Notes under the pieces: generated by a model
Told to the model about the DNA's origin: nothing
What the model saw: only the letters and a program-made list of their open reading frames with translations
Database searches by the model: none
Shown here: positions 50,105 to 58,967 of the stretch, piece after piece
How the letters are laid out: each line of letters begins with the position of its first letter
Numbering within the stretch: position 1 is the first letter of the stretch
Program-made: the position numbers and the translations under genes
NCBI GenBank assembly: GCA_017550105.1
Contig: JAFYLQ010000042.1
Location: 1-64,000 of the forward strand
Source: Clostridia bacterium
GTDB lineage: Bacteria; Bacillota; Clostridia; Oscillospirales; Acutalibacteraceae
DNA length: 64,000 bases
Direction: 5' to 3'

Positions 50105-51835
50105 TTAAGCATCAACCTCTGCAAGTATATCCATAAAGTTACTTACGAATGTTGAACCTGAGGTCTTGCTGATTACGTTGATTTCTTCATTTTCGCTGAG
50201 AAGTGAGTGGTACTCGTTATCTCTGAGAACGTAACCTGCCTGGTCGTTACAAAGACCGTAAACCATTACGTATTCACAATCTGTGCAATCTGCAAGTGCG
50301 GGTAATTCCCATTCACCCTTACCCCATGATGCATCGCCTGATGCGGGGCCACCGAAGATAAGAATGGGGTCAAACTCACCGGGGCAAAGGAATGTAGCAA
50401 CCTTGTTGCCAAGCTCCATATAACCGATTTCGGTAATCAACTTGTAGCCTTCGCCGTCCTTAACGATAATTGCATTAAGAACGTCCTCACGAGCTGCAAG
50501 GGTAAGGATACCGTTGTCTGCAGTAAGAGCAACCTCCTGCATCTTAATGTTGAGCACGGGGTCAAGCTTTTCCTCTTCTTCAATAGCTATAACCTTCTTA
50601 GCAAGGATATAACCATATTCCTTCATATCTTCAATACCTGTTCTGCCTTCGTAATCGTGGAGCTCATACCAAAGGTCTGCAGCGTCGCCGATTGTTGCGG
50701 CTGTAACTGCATCAACACAACCGTTGGGGCAAGAAATTGTAACACCGTCTGCATGAGTAACGTCTGCAATTTCGCCACATTCTGAGCAAAGAACAATATC
50801 TCTTGATGTAATAGCAAGCTCTGCACCCTGAATGAATACTACGTTAGCGCCAACCTCTTCACGGATGGTCTTTTCGATGTAGTAGGGATAGTCAGCTGTA
50901 AGCTCATCGGGACCTGCACCGATACTTGTGCAGTGGATAGCTGCTTCAAGAATCCATGTTTCGGTTGTGCCATCTTCGGGAACGAAACGAAGTCTCTGGA
51001 TTTCGGGGTCAATAGTCTGGGGATCACGCTTATCCTTGATGTAGTCTGAAATATCGGCTGCACCGTAGTAAAGGTCACCGGCTTTCATATTAACAACCGC
51101 ACGCTTCATAGCATAAACAGTTTTTGTGAAAAGATTTTCCATAAACTGCTGATTCTTCTGAACCTTCTGATCATCAAGAAGACCGCCTACTGCAGCGTTA
51201 CCTGTGTTCATAATAAGAGCCTGTGCAAGAGGCACGTTCATACCGAGTGTATCGATACAGGAATGCTGATGAAGAACTGAAACGTTGATAGCAACGATGT
51301 TGTATTTCTCAGCAAATTCAGCCATTCTTGAACGGATTTCCATAACGTCACCGCGTGAAAGACCGAAGCCGTCGATAACTGCCTGAACAACAATACCGCT
51401 GTTGCCGTCGCTGATAGCGTAAACACGTACACGCTGGTCGTCAAGAACCTGTGTGGGAACACGGCCTACGATGGGCTCAAGTGAACCTGCAAGATAATAG
51501 TCGCCGTCCATGGGGTTAATGCCTTCAAGAAGTGAAGCACCTGCATATCCGACCTTCCACTGAGCATCCTCAGCGACTTCGCGGTCAAATTCTTCTTCGC
51601 CCTCGAAGAAATACTCTGCTTCGTAGTTCTCCACATCGCTCCAGCTATCCTCATATCCGGGCCAATACTTATTGAGGTAAGTAAGAACAAATGATAAGAG
51701 TTTTTCAATTAACATTTCAAAAACATTTTCAACACTTGTTTCGGGAAGTGTGATATCTGCCGCAGAGACAGGTACCGCAAATGCTGAAAAAACAAGGATG
51801 AGAGACAGTACAACTGCCAATACCTTTTTAGACAT
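50105..51835 (-). CDS. secreted neutral/alkaline ceramidase-like protein
   Basis: A 576-aa exported protein. The signal peptide (KKVLAVVLSLILVFSAFAVP, then VSAA) is followed by a hydrophobic helix (VFEMLIEKLLSFVLTYLNKY) and an acidic stretch. The core resembles the N-terminal domain of neutral ceramidases: WKVGYAGASLLEGINP, VRVYAISDGNSGIVVQAVID (in parts), INVSVLHQHSCIDT (zinc histidine region) and VVFIQGAELAITS. An unusual insert with CSECGE..CPNGC (~343-367) looks like a zinc ribbon inside the domain. True ceramidases hydrolyse N-acyl sphingosine; activity here is unproven, and a related amidase or esterase role is possible. It has its own promoter, AGGAGG start and terminator. Confidence 0.68.
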   Translation of the reverse strand: MSKKVLAVVLSLILVFSAFAVPVSAADITLPETSVENVFEMLIEKLLSFVLTYLNKYWPGYEDSWSDVENYEAEYFFEGEEEFDREVAEDAQWKVGYAGASLLEGINPMDGDYYLAGSLEPIVGRVPTQVLDDQRVRVYAISDGNSGIVVQAVIDGFGLSRGDVMEIRSRMAEFAEKYNIVAINVSVLHQHSCIDTLGMNVPLAQALIMNTGNAAVGGLLDDQKVQKNQQFMENLFTKTVYAMKRAVVNMKAGDLYYGAADISDYIKDKRDPQTIDPEIQRLRFVPEDGTTETWILEAAIHCTSIGAGPDELTADYPYYIEKTIREEVGANVVFIQGAELAITSRDIVLCSECGEIADVTHADGVTISCPNGCVDAVTAATIGDAADLWYELHDYEGRTGIEDMKEYGYILAKKVIAIEEEEKLDPVLNIKMQEVALTADNGILTLAAREDVLNAIIVKDGEGYKLITEIGYMELGNKVATFLCPGEFDPILIFGGPASGDASWGKGEWELPALADCTDCEYVMVYGLCNDQAGYVLRDNEYHSLLSENEEINVISKTSGSTFVSNFMDILAEVDA

Positions 51836-51865
51836 AGGGATTCCTCCTTTTAATTATACAGGTTA

Positions 51866-51894
51866 ATTATATTACCTTTTCCTTAAATAATCAA
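51866..51894 (-). promoter_or_regulatory. promoter of the ceramidase-like gene
   Basis: On the reverse strand, -35 TTGATT (51894-51889), 17-bp spacer, perfect -10 TATAAT (51871-51866). Confidence 0.75.
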
Positions 51895-51910
51895 TATTAA
51901 TTTATGCGAC

Positions 51911-52672
51911 TCAATTTTCTTTGGTATTTTTGACCAATTCTTCTTCAATAATTTTGTTTATGTTGTTTGCTCCCGTGTGACGATAGGGCTTGATTCTTAA
52001 GAAAATGTACATCACAATCGCACCAATAGTGTTACAAATAGTATCTTCCATAGTATCCATTAGGGCAAAACGGGACTCCAAACGGGCTTCATCAAGAGGA
52101 ATAAGCATAAACACCTTGTCTAAACCGCCCGCTTCATCAATTGCCTTCTGCAAATCCCAATGCTGAGCATCACCGCCAAACCATTGGTCAAAGCTGAATT
52201 CGAAAATTTCCCAACCGGATGCAAAAGCAAAGGCAAGACCCATAGCCGCAATTGCCGCAATTCCGGGAGGGCAGATTGTTTTGTCACGAAGCTGCATAGC
52301 ACATATACATTCGTAAGCAACGTACACACCCACACCGCAACCCAAGGCGTGCAACACCTTGTCGTAGCCGGGTATTGAATAGTAAAAATTCAGGAATGCA
52401 CCGCCGAAGGATGCAAGAAAAAACGAAAGAATTGATAAATTCTGGAATTTGTGCGAAAACCTTCTCATAAAGGTTTTCTTGGGGAACATCTGACAAATTT
52501 CGTAAGCAAACATACCCACAAGATTTGCCGCCATCTGAGCGGGTTGATAGGAATCCATTTTAAAAAGGCTGTAGCCTATACCCCCTATCATTAACACCCT
52601 GAGTATCCACCAATAAGCAAGCTCAATTTTGCTTACACCCTTGTACACCCGTTTGAAATAATCCTTAACCAT
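51911..52672 (-). CDS. polytopic membrane protein, DUF2238/YjdF-like
   Basis: A 253-aa integral membrane protein with about six hydrophobic segments. GYDKVLHALGCGVGVYVAY, SGWEIFEFSFDQ and the C-terminal DTMEDTICNTIGAIVMY match the pattern of DUF2238/YjdF proteins (a conserved D..H, a W-E pair and a D-T-x-x-D motif). Function unknown. GAGGAG precedes the ATG. No terminator is seen before the ceramidase-like gene's promoter, so partial read-through into it is possible. Confidence 0.72.
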   Translation of the reverse strand: MVKDYFKRVYKGVSKIELAYWWILRVLMIGGIGYSLFKMDSYQPAQMAANLVGMFAYEICQMFPKKTFMRRFSHKFQNLSILSFFLASFGGAFLNFYYSIPGYDKVLHALGCGVGVYVAYECICAMQLRDKTICPPGIAAIAAMGLAFAFASGWEIFEFSFDQWFGGDAQHWDLQKAIDEAGGLDKVFMLIPLDEARLESRFALMDTMEDTICNTIGAIVMYIFLRIKPYRHTGANNINKIIEEELVKNTKEN

Positions 52673-52777
52673 AACGTATCTCCTCGATTAATTTGAAAAA
52701 ATATAATGTTTTCGGTAAATTTATTGCCGTTGCACATCACTTTAACACATATATGTTATGATTTTTTTAAATTTGTA

Positions 52778-52806
52778 TTGAAAAAACAGTTTTCTAAAGG
52801 TATAAT
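52778..52806 (+). promoter_or_regulatory. promoter of the dCMP deaminase gene
   Basis: -35 TTGAAA (52778-52783), 17-bp spacer, perfect -10 TATAAT (52801-52806). Confidence 0.75.
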
Positions 52807-52860
52807 ATAAAAGGTTATGGATATTTTCCGACACATTTTTACACGTGGGAGGTTTTCGCA

Positions 52861-53361
52861 ATGGCTAAACGAGAGGGCTACATATCCTGGGATGAGTTCT
52901 TTATGGGTGCGGCAATGCTCTGTGCCAAACGCAGCAAGGACCCTAACACTCAGGTTGGTGCTTGCATCGTAAACAACGAAAACAGAATTTTATCCGTAGG
53001 CTACAACGGCTTCCCCTCAGGCTGCGACGATGATTGCTTCCCCTGGGAGCGTAGTGCCGAAGACGCTTATGACACAAAGTATCCCTACGTATGTCACGCC
53101 GAGCTTAACGCAATACTTAACTGCCGTGGCAGAAATCTTGCGGGCAGTCGCATTTACGTAGCACTTTTCCCCTGTAACGAATGTGCAAAGGCAATTATCC
53201 AGAGCGGTATTTCCGAGGTGGTTTACCTTTCGGACAAATATGCCGACACCTCTTCCACAAGGGCCTCAAAGCGTATGTTTGACGCCGCAGGCGTAAAATA
53301 CAAGCACCTTGTTCCCGAAAGCAAGGAAATCGTGCTTGATTTAAGGGAAGAAAACGTATAA
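52861..53361 (+). CDS. dCMP deaminase (ComEB-like)
   Basis: Zinc-dependent deoxycytidylate deaminase, 166 aa, which makes dUMP for thymidylate synthesis. The zinc/catalytic motifs are CHAELNAI (~79-86) and PCNECAK (~108-114); SKDPNTQVGACIV and VGYNGFPSGC are typical of the family. GGGAGG lies upstream of the ATG. With dut elsewhere in the window it gives two routes to dUMP. Confidence 0.94.
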   Translation: MAKREGYISWDEFFMGAAMLCAKRSKDPNTQVGACIVNNENRILSVGYNGFPSGCDDDCFPWERSAEDAYDTKYPYVCHAELNAILNCRGRNLAGSRIYVALFPCNECAKAIIQSGISEVVYLSDKYADTSSTRASKRMFDAAGVKYKHLVPESKEIVLDLREENV

Positions 53362-53398
53362 ACAGGTTTAAAAAATTAAAAATATAGGAGTGTTAAAA

Positions 53399-54265
53399 AT
53401 GGCTTTAGTTAACGCAAAAGACATGCTCACAAAAGCAAAAGCAGGCCACTACGCAGTTGGTCAGTTCAACATCAACAACCTTGAATGGACAAAGTCCATC
53501 CTTCTTACTGCACAGGAAATGAACTCACCCGTTATCCTTGGTGTTTCCGAGGGCGCAGGTAAATATATGTGCGGTTTCAAGACTGTTGCTGATATGGTTA
53601 AGGCAATGATCGAGGACCTTAAGATTACTGTTCCTGTTGCACTTCACCTTGACCACGGTTCATACGACGGTGCAAAGGCTTGTATCGAAGCTGGCTTCTC
53701 ATCAATTATGTTCGACGGTTCACACTACTCAATCGACGAAAACATCGCAAAAACAAAAGAGCTCGTTGCTACTTGCGAAGAATTAGGCCTCTCTCTTGAA
53801 GCAGAGGTTGGTTCTATCGGTGGCGAAGAGGACGGCGTTATCGGTGCAGGCGAATGCGCAGACCCCGATGAATGCAAAATGATTGCTGACCTCGGCGTTA
53901 CAATGCTCGCAGCAGGTATCGGTAACATCCACGGTAAATACCCCGAAAACTGGGCAGGTCTTTCATTCGACACACTTGCAGCTATTCAGGAAAAAACAGG
54001 CACAATGCCCCTCGTTCTTCACGGTGGTACAGGTATCCCCGCTGATATGATCAAGAAGGCTATCGACCTCGGTGTTTCAAAAATCAACGTTAACACAGAG
54101 TGTCAGCTTGCATTCCAGGAAGCAACAAGAAAGTACATCGAAGCAGGTAAGGACCTTGAAGGCAAAGGCTTCGACCCCAGAAAGCTCCTTGCTCCCGGTT
54201 GCGAAGCTATTAAAGAAACAGTTCGTGAAAAAATCGAACTCTTCGGCTCAAAGGACAAAGCTTAA
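53399..54265 (+). CDS. fba: class II fructose-bisphosphate aldolase
   Basis: Zinc-dependent glycolytic aldolase, 288 aa. It has VGQFNINNLEWTKSILLTA, the metal ligand region VALHLDHGSYD (His-Asp-His), GSSIMFDGSHYS-like SSIMFDGSHYS, EVGSIGGEEDG, LHGGTGIP and KINVNTECQ. AGGAG lies 7-10 bases before the ATG; an in-frame codon 9 bp upstream overlaps that site and is rejected. Codon choice is notably uniform, as expected for a highly expressed gene. Confidence 0.97.
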   Translation: MALVNAKDMLTKAKAGHYAVGQFNINNLEWTKSILLTAQEMNSPVILGVSEGAGKYMCGFKTVADMVKAMIEDLKITVPVALHLDHGSYDGAKACIEAGFSSIMFDGSHYSIDENIAKTKELVATCEELGLSLEAEVGSIGGEEDGVIGAGECADPDECKMIADLGVTMLAAGIGNIHGKYPENWAGLSFDTLAAIQEKTGTMPLVLHGGTGIPADMIKKAIDLGVSKINVNTECQLAFQEATRKYIEAGKDLEGKGFDPRKLLAPGCEAIKETVREKIELFGSKDKA

Positions 54266-54328
54266 TTTAAAGAACGGAGCCGTACCCAATGTGGTGCGGC
54301 TCACATTTTTAACAGGAGTTAATTGATT

Positions 54329-54979
54329 ATGGCAAAAAGCCCCAAATTTTCTGACAAAAAGAAAATAATTCCCATTATAGTTCTTATATGCCTTATTGTG
54401 GTGGCAACTATCTGTGTGTTGCTTCTGACACCCTTCGGCAAGCAGCTTTTAGGCATCGGCAAAAACGGCGAGCCCGTGGGCACTTCACAGACAGAAATTG
54501 CTTCAGAAACCGAGAAAACCGCTGAGGATACCTCAAAGGTTACGCTCCTTTCTCCCGATGAAATGCCCTCCGTCTCGGTGCCCAAGCCCACAAGCCCCGA
54601 CGTTAATACCGACAAAAACTACTCGATTTTTGTAGATAAAAAGGTGTTCGACGTTAAGGAAGGCGATGGTGCAACAACCCTTACGGCAAAGGACAACAAA
54701 AACGTCATAATCACCGTTACTCCTTATAAAAGCATAAGCTATCAGGCTCTTTGCACCGACACCGTAAAGGTGCACGAAAGAAGCAACGAGCAACCGAAGC
54801 TTAACGTGGAAGGCCTTTATGCGGCATTCCACTCTAATATGAACGGTACGGTAACAACCGTTTACTGTATCGATGACGGCAACGGCGGAAGCATTAAATT
54901 AAAATACGAACGCCCCTCAAACGCCGACAAATACGACAAGGACTTCGAAATAGCCGTTTCGATGTTTAAGGTTAAATGA
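54329..54979 (+). CDS. single-pass membrane protein of unknown function
   Basis: A 216-aa protein not recognised. A basic N-terminus (KSPKFSDKKK) is followed by one membrane helix (IIPIIVLICLIVVATICVLL), a Thr/Ser/Glu-rich linker (~50-90) and a ~110-residue C-terminal domain predicted to be outside, rich in beta strands, with no recognised motif. It follows fba with a weakly spaced AGGAG and a TTG two codons upstream as an alternative start. Confidence 0.6.
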   Translation: MAKSPKFSDKKKIIPIIVLICLIVVATICVLLLTPFGKQLLGIGKNGEPVGTSQTEIASETEKTAEDTSKVTLLSPDEMPSVSVPKPTSPDVNTDKNYSIFVDKKVFDVKEGDGATTLTAKDNKNVIITVTPYKSISYQALCTDTVKVHERSNEQPKLNVEGLYAAFHSNMNGTVTTVYCIDDGNGGSIKLKYERPSNADKYDKDFEIAVSMFKVK

Positions 54980-54980
54980 T

Positions 54981-55011
54981 AAAATCCCGACCAAACGGTC
55001 GGGATTTTTTT
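54981..55011 (+). terminator. terminator after fba and the membrane-protein gene
   Basis: 12-bp perfect stem (54981-54992 with 54997-55008) with T7. Confidence 0.9.
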
Positions 55012-55296
55012 AATTCGTAATTCATAATTCGTAATGCGTAATTATTGGGGCACAAGTGCCGATTGTAAAACCATTTGAAATAGAACAACCAAATACCGTA
55101 GGGGCTAGGCTTGCCTAGCCCGAAAGCATAAAAGCTACAACAAAACAAAGCGGGTCAGGCAAGCCTGACCCCTACAGTAATTTATTGTTTTCATCATCTT
55201 ATTTTAAAACCGGCACTTGTGCCCCAAAATTATTCATTATTCTTTATTCATCATTCATTATTCATCATTCATTATTCATCATTCATTATTCATTAA
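55011..55296. repeat. heptamer-bounded intergenic element (copy 4) with nested inverted repeats
   Basis: The left end (55011-55043) is TAATTCG/TAATTCA/TAATTCG/TAATGCG. The right end (55231-55296) is heptads of the opposite orientation, with three exact tandem copies of a 14-bp unit (55251-55292). Inside, a 17-bp sequence (TTGGGGCACAAGTGCCG, 55045-55061) is repeated in perfect inverted form at 55211-55227. Nested within are two 20-bp palindromes (55102-55121 and 55151-55170) with an identical core but different outer pairs. No gene is present in this 350-bp gap. Confidence 0.75.
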
Positions 55297-55327
55297 AAAG
55301 CTCCCTCGCTACTGCAAGGGAGCTTTC
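55293..55327 (-). terminator. terminator of the GH78 gene
   Basis: 10-bp perfect stem (55297-55306 with 55317-55326); reading leftward it ends in TTTTT. It starts right at the end of the repeat element. Confidence 0.75.
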
Positions 55328-55330
55328 ACT

Positions 55331-57526
55331 TTATCCTTCATACTCAAAAACAGTATTATACGTACCGCTTTCGAATTCGTATTCCTCGTTATCGAGGTAG
55401 AGTGTGGCGTGTGAGCCGTTGGGAATAGTGAACGAGAATTTGCATTCGTTACCGTTACCTGTGTATTCCCATGATGAAATAATATCACCGTTTTCTGTGA
55501 TAATACGAGCCTTTGCATAACCCAACTCCTTAATGGGAAGGGGTCTGAAAATAATATGCTTATAGCCGGGCTCGTTAACGTCAGAGTCAATACCCGCAAC
55601 GGTTGTGTAAAGCCAGTCACCCACAGAGCCGTATGCATAGTGGTTAAATGAGTTCATTTCGGGAGTTGCAAAGGTACCGTCCTTCTTCATACCGTCCCAA
55701 CGCTCCCACATTGTGGTAGCGCCCCTTGTTACGGGGAAGAGCCATGAGGGGAATGTTTCTTTAAGAAGTAATTTATAAGCAACATCGCTTCTGCCTATTT
55801 TTGTAAGAGCGTGTAAGAGATAGGGTGTACCTACGAAACCTGTTTTAAGGTGTCCGCACTCCTCAATATCCTTAACAAGCTTTGCACCCTCACGCTGAAC
55901 GTCATCCGTAAGGTTAAAATAAATTGCAAGAACGTTTGCGGTCTGTGTTTCGTGCTCGGGCTTTCCGGTGTTGATATATTTCCTTCTGTAAGCCTTTACG
56001 GATAAATCGTAAAGCTCCTCAAAGTAGCTCATATCCTCGCCTATTGCCTTACCCATTTCAATGAACAGGCTGTTTGAATAAGCAAGGTAAGCGGAAGCAA
56101 TAAGGTCGTTATCGGTAAAGCCACCCGTTGCCTCGTCACCTGCATCAAGTGAGAGCCAATCACCAAAGTGGAAATCGTGAGCATCAAAAAGACCTCTTTC
56201 ACTACCCTTTGATTCCATAAACAGAATCCACTTTTTCATAGATTCAAACTGTTCTTTGATAATCTCGGTGTCACCGTAGGTTCTGTAAACCCAATAGGGT
56301 ACAACCACCGCAACGTCCGCCCAGGCAGATGAGCCGTAGGATTCCCAGCCGATATCGGGAACAATGTGGGGAATACCCCCGTCCTCATGCTGGTCTGCCG
56401 CAACGTCGTGCATCCATTTTTTAAAGAATTTTTTTGTTCTGTAGTTAATGGAAGCGGTACGTGCAAAAACCTGAGCGTCACCCGTCCAACCAAAACGCTC
56501 GTCACGTTGGTTACAGTCCGTGGGAATATCAAGGAAGTTGCCCCTCTGACCCCAGATTATATTTTCATAAAGCTGCTGTACAAGCTCGTGACCGCAAGCA
56601 AAGTAGCCCGTACGCTTCATATCGGAAAAAACAACGACCGCAACAAAATCTGCGGGGTTAATTTCATTTTTGTCAAAGCCCTCAAGCTTAACGTAGCGGA
56701 AGCCCTGATATGTAAAATGGGGCTTGTAGGTATGCTCGTTGCCGTCGGAAATAATCTTGATTTCAACCTTGGCATCACGCATATTATCAAGATAGAAGTT
56801 GCCGTCTCTGTCAAGAACCTCTGCATGGTAAAGTCTGAATTCCTTACCCTTTTTGGCAGGTACCTTCCACTCAACGTAGCCTGTTAAATTCTGGCCGAAA
56901 TCAAGCACAAGCTCACCCTTGGGGGTGGTGATAACCTCAACCACCTGAAGTCGTGCCATTTCACGAACCTCCTCGCCCTCCTGAGGAACAAGGATTTTTG
57001 TATCAATATCCCTTAACTCTTTTACAGGGAATTTTTCGTCGGTATTTACGTTAAAATCAACGGTTTCGCCGTTATAAACGTTGGAATAAAGAATGTTACT
57101 TTTTGAGCATTCCCAAGTGGAATCGGTGGGAATAAACTCCTCGGTGCCGTCCTCATACTCAATAAAAAGTGCCGCAATAAGCGCATCCTCTTTTGAGGTG
57201 ATGCTCTCGTAATGCTCGTGAGCATTGCCGTGATAACGTCTGCCGTTACCTAAGGCGATATCAAGGGTATTGCACTCCTCCATCAAAGATGTTACGTCGT
57301 ATTTCTGATACTGAATACGTTTGCCGTAGCTTGTCCAACCGGGTGCCAAAATAAATTTGCCGACCCTTGTATTATTAAGATAGGCTTCATAATAGCCTAA
57401 AGCCGAGCAACAAAGTGTAGCCTTGGTTATGGGCTTATCCAACCATACTACCTTATTAAAAACAGGACGGACGTCACCAAAATCCGCATCCTGTCTTATA
57501 AAAAACGCATCTCTTATGGTTTTCAA
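55331..57526 (-). CDS. GH78-family alpha-L-rhamnosidase
   Basis: Cytoplasmic inverting rhamnosidase, about 731 aa. An N-terminal beta-sandwich (GYYEAYLNNTRVGKFILAPG) leads to a second sandwich and the (alpha/alpha)6 barrel, whose signature FLDIPTDCNQRDERFGWTGD (~335) holds the catalytic acid region. FTDNDLIASAYLAYS and NHYAYGSVGDWLY are also diagnostic. AGGAG ends one base before an ATG (57532) but seven bases before TTG (57526), so TTG is preferred; only two residues differ. It has a divergent arrangement with rsmA. With the GH106-like gene it points to rhamnose-containing glycans. Confidence 0.93.
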   Translation of the reverse strand: MKTIRDAFFIRQDADFGDVRPVFNKVVWLDKPITKATLCCSALGYYEAYLNNTRVGKFILAPGWTSYGKRIQYQKYDVTSLMEECNTLDIALGNGRRYHGNAHEHYESITSKEDALIAALFIEYEDGTEEFIPTDSTWECSKSNILYSNVYNGETVDFNVNTDEKFPVKELRDIDTKILVPQEGEEVREMARLQVVEVITTPKGELVLDFGQNLTGYVEWKVPAKKGKEFRLYHAEVLDRDGNFYLDNMRDAKVEIKIISDGNEHTYKPHFTYQGFRYVKLEGFDKNEINPADFVAVVVFSDMKRTGYFACGHELVQQLYENIIWGQRGNFLDIPTDCNQRDERFGWTGDAQVFARTASINYRTKKFFKKWMHDVAADQHEDGGIPHIVPDIGWESYGSSAWADVAVVVPYWVYRTYGDTEIIKEQFESMKKWILFMESKGSERGLFDAHDFHFGDWLSLDAGDEATGGFTDNDLIASAYLAYSNSLFIEMGKAIGEDMSYFEELYDLSVKAYRRKYINTGKPEHETQTANVLAIYFNLTDDVQREGAKLVKDIEECGHLKTGFVGTPYLLHALTKIGRSDVAYKLLLKETFPSWLFPVTRGATTMWERWDGMKKDGTFATPEMNSFNHYAYGSVGDWLYTTVAGIDSDVNEPGYKHIIFRPLPIKELGYAKARIITENGDIISSWEYTGNGNECKFSFTIPNGSHATLYLDNEEYEFESGTYNTVFEYEG

Positions 57527-57545
57527 TTTCATTCTCCTTTCAGAG

Positions 57546-57573
57546 TTGACATATTTTTTTAAAAATATATAAT
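57546..57573 (+). promoter_or_regulatory. promoter of rsmA
   Basis: -35 TTGACA (57546-57551), 16-bp spacer, -10 TATAAT (57568-57573). It lies within the short divergent gap to the GH78 gene. Confidence 0.65.
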
Positions 57574-57621
57574 TAATATATCCCACTCGGGACTCATTTT
57601 CAATACCTTTCGGAGGCAATA

Positions 57622-58476
57622 ATGAAAAATCTTTCCGATATTAACGTTATAAAATCAGTTATGGCACGTCACGGTGTCACCTTCAATAAAGGCTTGGGGC
57701 AGAATTTCCTTGTGGACCCCGAGGTTTGCCCCGCTATGGCGGAGGCTGCGGGACTTGACGAAAACACCTGCGCAATAGAGGTCGGTCCCGGTGTAGGCGT
57801 GCTTACTGCAGAGCTTGCAAAAAGGGCGGGTAAGGTGCTCAGCTTTGAGGTTGACGACCGTCTTTTGCCCGTTTTAAAAGAAACTCTTGCAGATTTTGAT
57901 AACGTTGAAATTATAAATCAGGACGTTATGAAGGCAGACCTTAAGGGAATTATTGAGGAAAAATGTGCGGGTATGGATATTGTGGTTTGTGCAAACCTTC
58001 CCTACTACATCACATCCCCCATCATAATGCTCCTTTTAGAAAGCCGACTGCCCCTTAAATCCATTACTGTTATGGTGCAAAAGGAAGCGGCGGACCGCCT
58101 TTGTGCCGAGGTGGGCAGTCGTGACGGCGGTGCGGTTACGGTTGCGGTAAATTACTACGCCGAAAGCGAAAAGCTTTTCTTTGTTCCCCGTGACTCCTTC
58201 TTACCGCCACCCAAGGTAAATAGCGAGGTTATCCGTCTTACGGTACGTGAAAATCCCCCTGTTGCCGTTAAAAGTGAAGCCAATTTTTTCAAAACTGTAA
58301 AAGCCGCTTTTTCACAAAGAAGAAAAACCGCTGAAAACTCATTAAGCTCGGGCACGGGCATAAAAAAAGACGTTATAGCAAAGGTTTTGGCAGATGCAGG
58401 TCTTGAAAAAACAGTACGTGCAGAAAAACTGACAATGGAAGATTTTGCAAGACTTTCAGATATACTTTTTGAATAA
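57622..58476 (+). CDS. rsmA: 16S rRNA (adenine1518/1519-N6) dimethyltransferase
   Basis: KsgA/RsmA, 284 aa, dimethylating two adjacent adenines near the 3' end of 16S rRNA. It has GLGQNFLVDPEVC (~22-34), AIEVGPGVGVLT, the FxxNxPY-type catalytic motif ANLPYYITSP (~125-134), RDSFLPPPKVNSEVI and KAAFSQRRKT. GGAGG precedes the ATG. Confidence 0.97.
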   Translation: MKNLSDINVIKSVMARHGVTFNKGLGQNFLVDPEVCPAMAEAAGLDENTCAIEVGPGVGVLTAELAKRAGKVLSFEVDDRLLPVLKETLADFDNVEIINQDVMKADLKGIIEEKCAGMDIVVCANLPYYITSPIIMLLLESRLPLKSITVMVQKEAADRLCAEVGSRDGGAVTVAVNYYAESEKLFFVPRDSFLPPPKVNSEVIRLTVRENPPVAVKSEANFFKTVKAAFSQRRKTAENSLSSGTGIKKDVIAKVLADAGLEKTVRAEKLTMEDFARLSDILFE

Positions 58477-58517
58477 AAAACTACCCTTGAGAAATAACTT
58501 CTCAAGGGTTTATTTTA
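58476..58517. terminator. shared bidirectional terminator of rsmA and rnpB
   Basis: 11-bp perfect stem (58483-58493 with 58499-58509), T-rich on both sides, between the convergent rsmA and RNase P RNA genes. Confidence 0.85.
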
Positions 58518-58521
58518 TGGT

Positions 58522-58869
58522 GTTCGGTAAAACTGTAAGCCGGGTTCTGTCGTTTAAGGCAATCATCTATCTACACCTTGCGTTGCCACAAGGTTCTAGC
58601 CACCCTTCGGGGTTACGAAAAAATCGCTGTCCGGCTGACTCCCCTGTCGGTGTTGCATCGGGTAGGGTTTACATGGCCGTGATGTCTCCACCACGCCGGT
58701 GAGCTCTTACCTCGCCTTTCCACCCTTACCGAAAAAATCGGCGGTATATCTCTGTTGCACTTTCCCTAAGGTTACCCTCGGCGGCCGTTAGCCGTTACCC
58801 TGCCGTATGATGCCCGGACTTTCCTCGTCTGTTCAGGTCAACGACCCAAACATCCGCAACTGCCCATTT
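58522..58869 (-). ncRNA. rnpB: RNase P RNA (bacterial, A-type-like)
   Basis: Catalytic RNA that makes tRNA 5' ends. Read leftward it shows GAGGAAAGTCCGGGC near the 5' part, then AGGGTAACGGCTAACGG, AAAGTGCAACAGAGATA, GAGGTAAGAGCTCACCGG, and near the 3' end GACAGAACCCGGCTTAC, the conserved regions CR I-V of bacterial RNase P RNA. The total of ~350 nt suits the ancestral A type. The ends are approximate: the 5' end is set from the promoter and first stem, the 3' end from the terminator. Confidence 0.95.
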
Positions 58870-58882
58870 TACCGAATGATTT

Positions 58883-58911
58883 ATTTTACAACATATTAAA
58901 AATTAAGTCAA
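58883..58911 (-). promoter_or_regulatory. promoter of rnpB
   Basis: On the reverse strand, -35 TTGACT (58911-58906), 17-bp spacer, -10 TAAAAT (58888-58883), starting transcription near 58876. Confidence 0.8.
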
Positions 58912-58967
58912 GATTATAAATTTCTTAAATATAAAGTATATAAATACAAAAATTTATATAAAAAGTA

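Noticed and set aside
55251..55292. Regular tandem repeats that could suggest a CRISPR array
   Set aside because: Units are 14 bp (two heptads) with no spacers and no cas genes nearby; this is a simple tandem repeat end of a larger element.
58522..58869. Small + strand frame and possible tmRNA in this region
   Set aside because: The reverse strand matches all conserved regions of RNase P RNA; no tmRNA tag ORF or tRNA-like ends are present.
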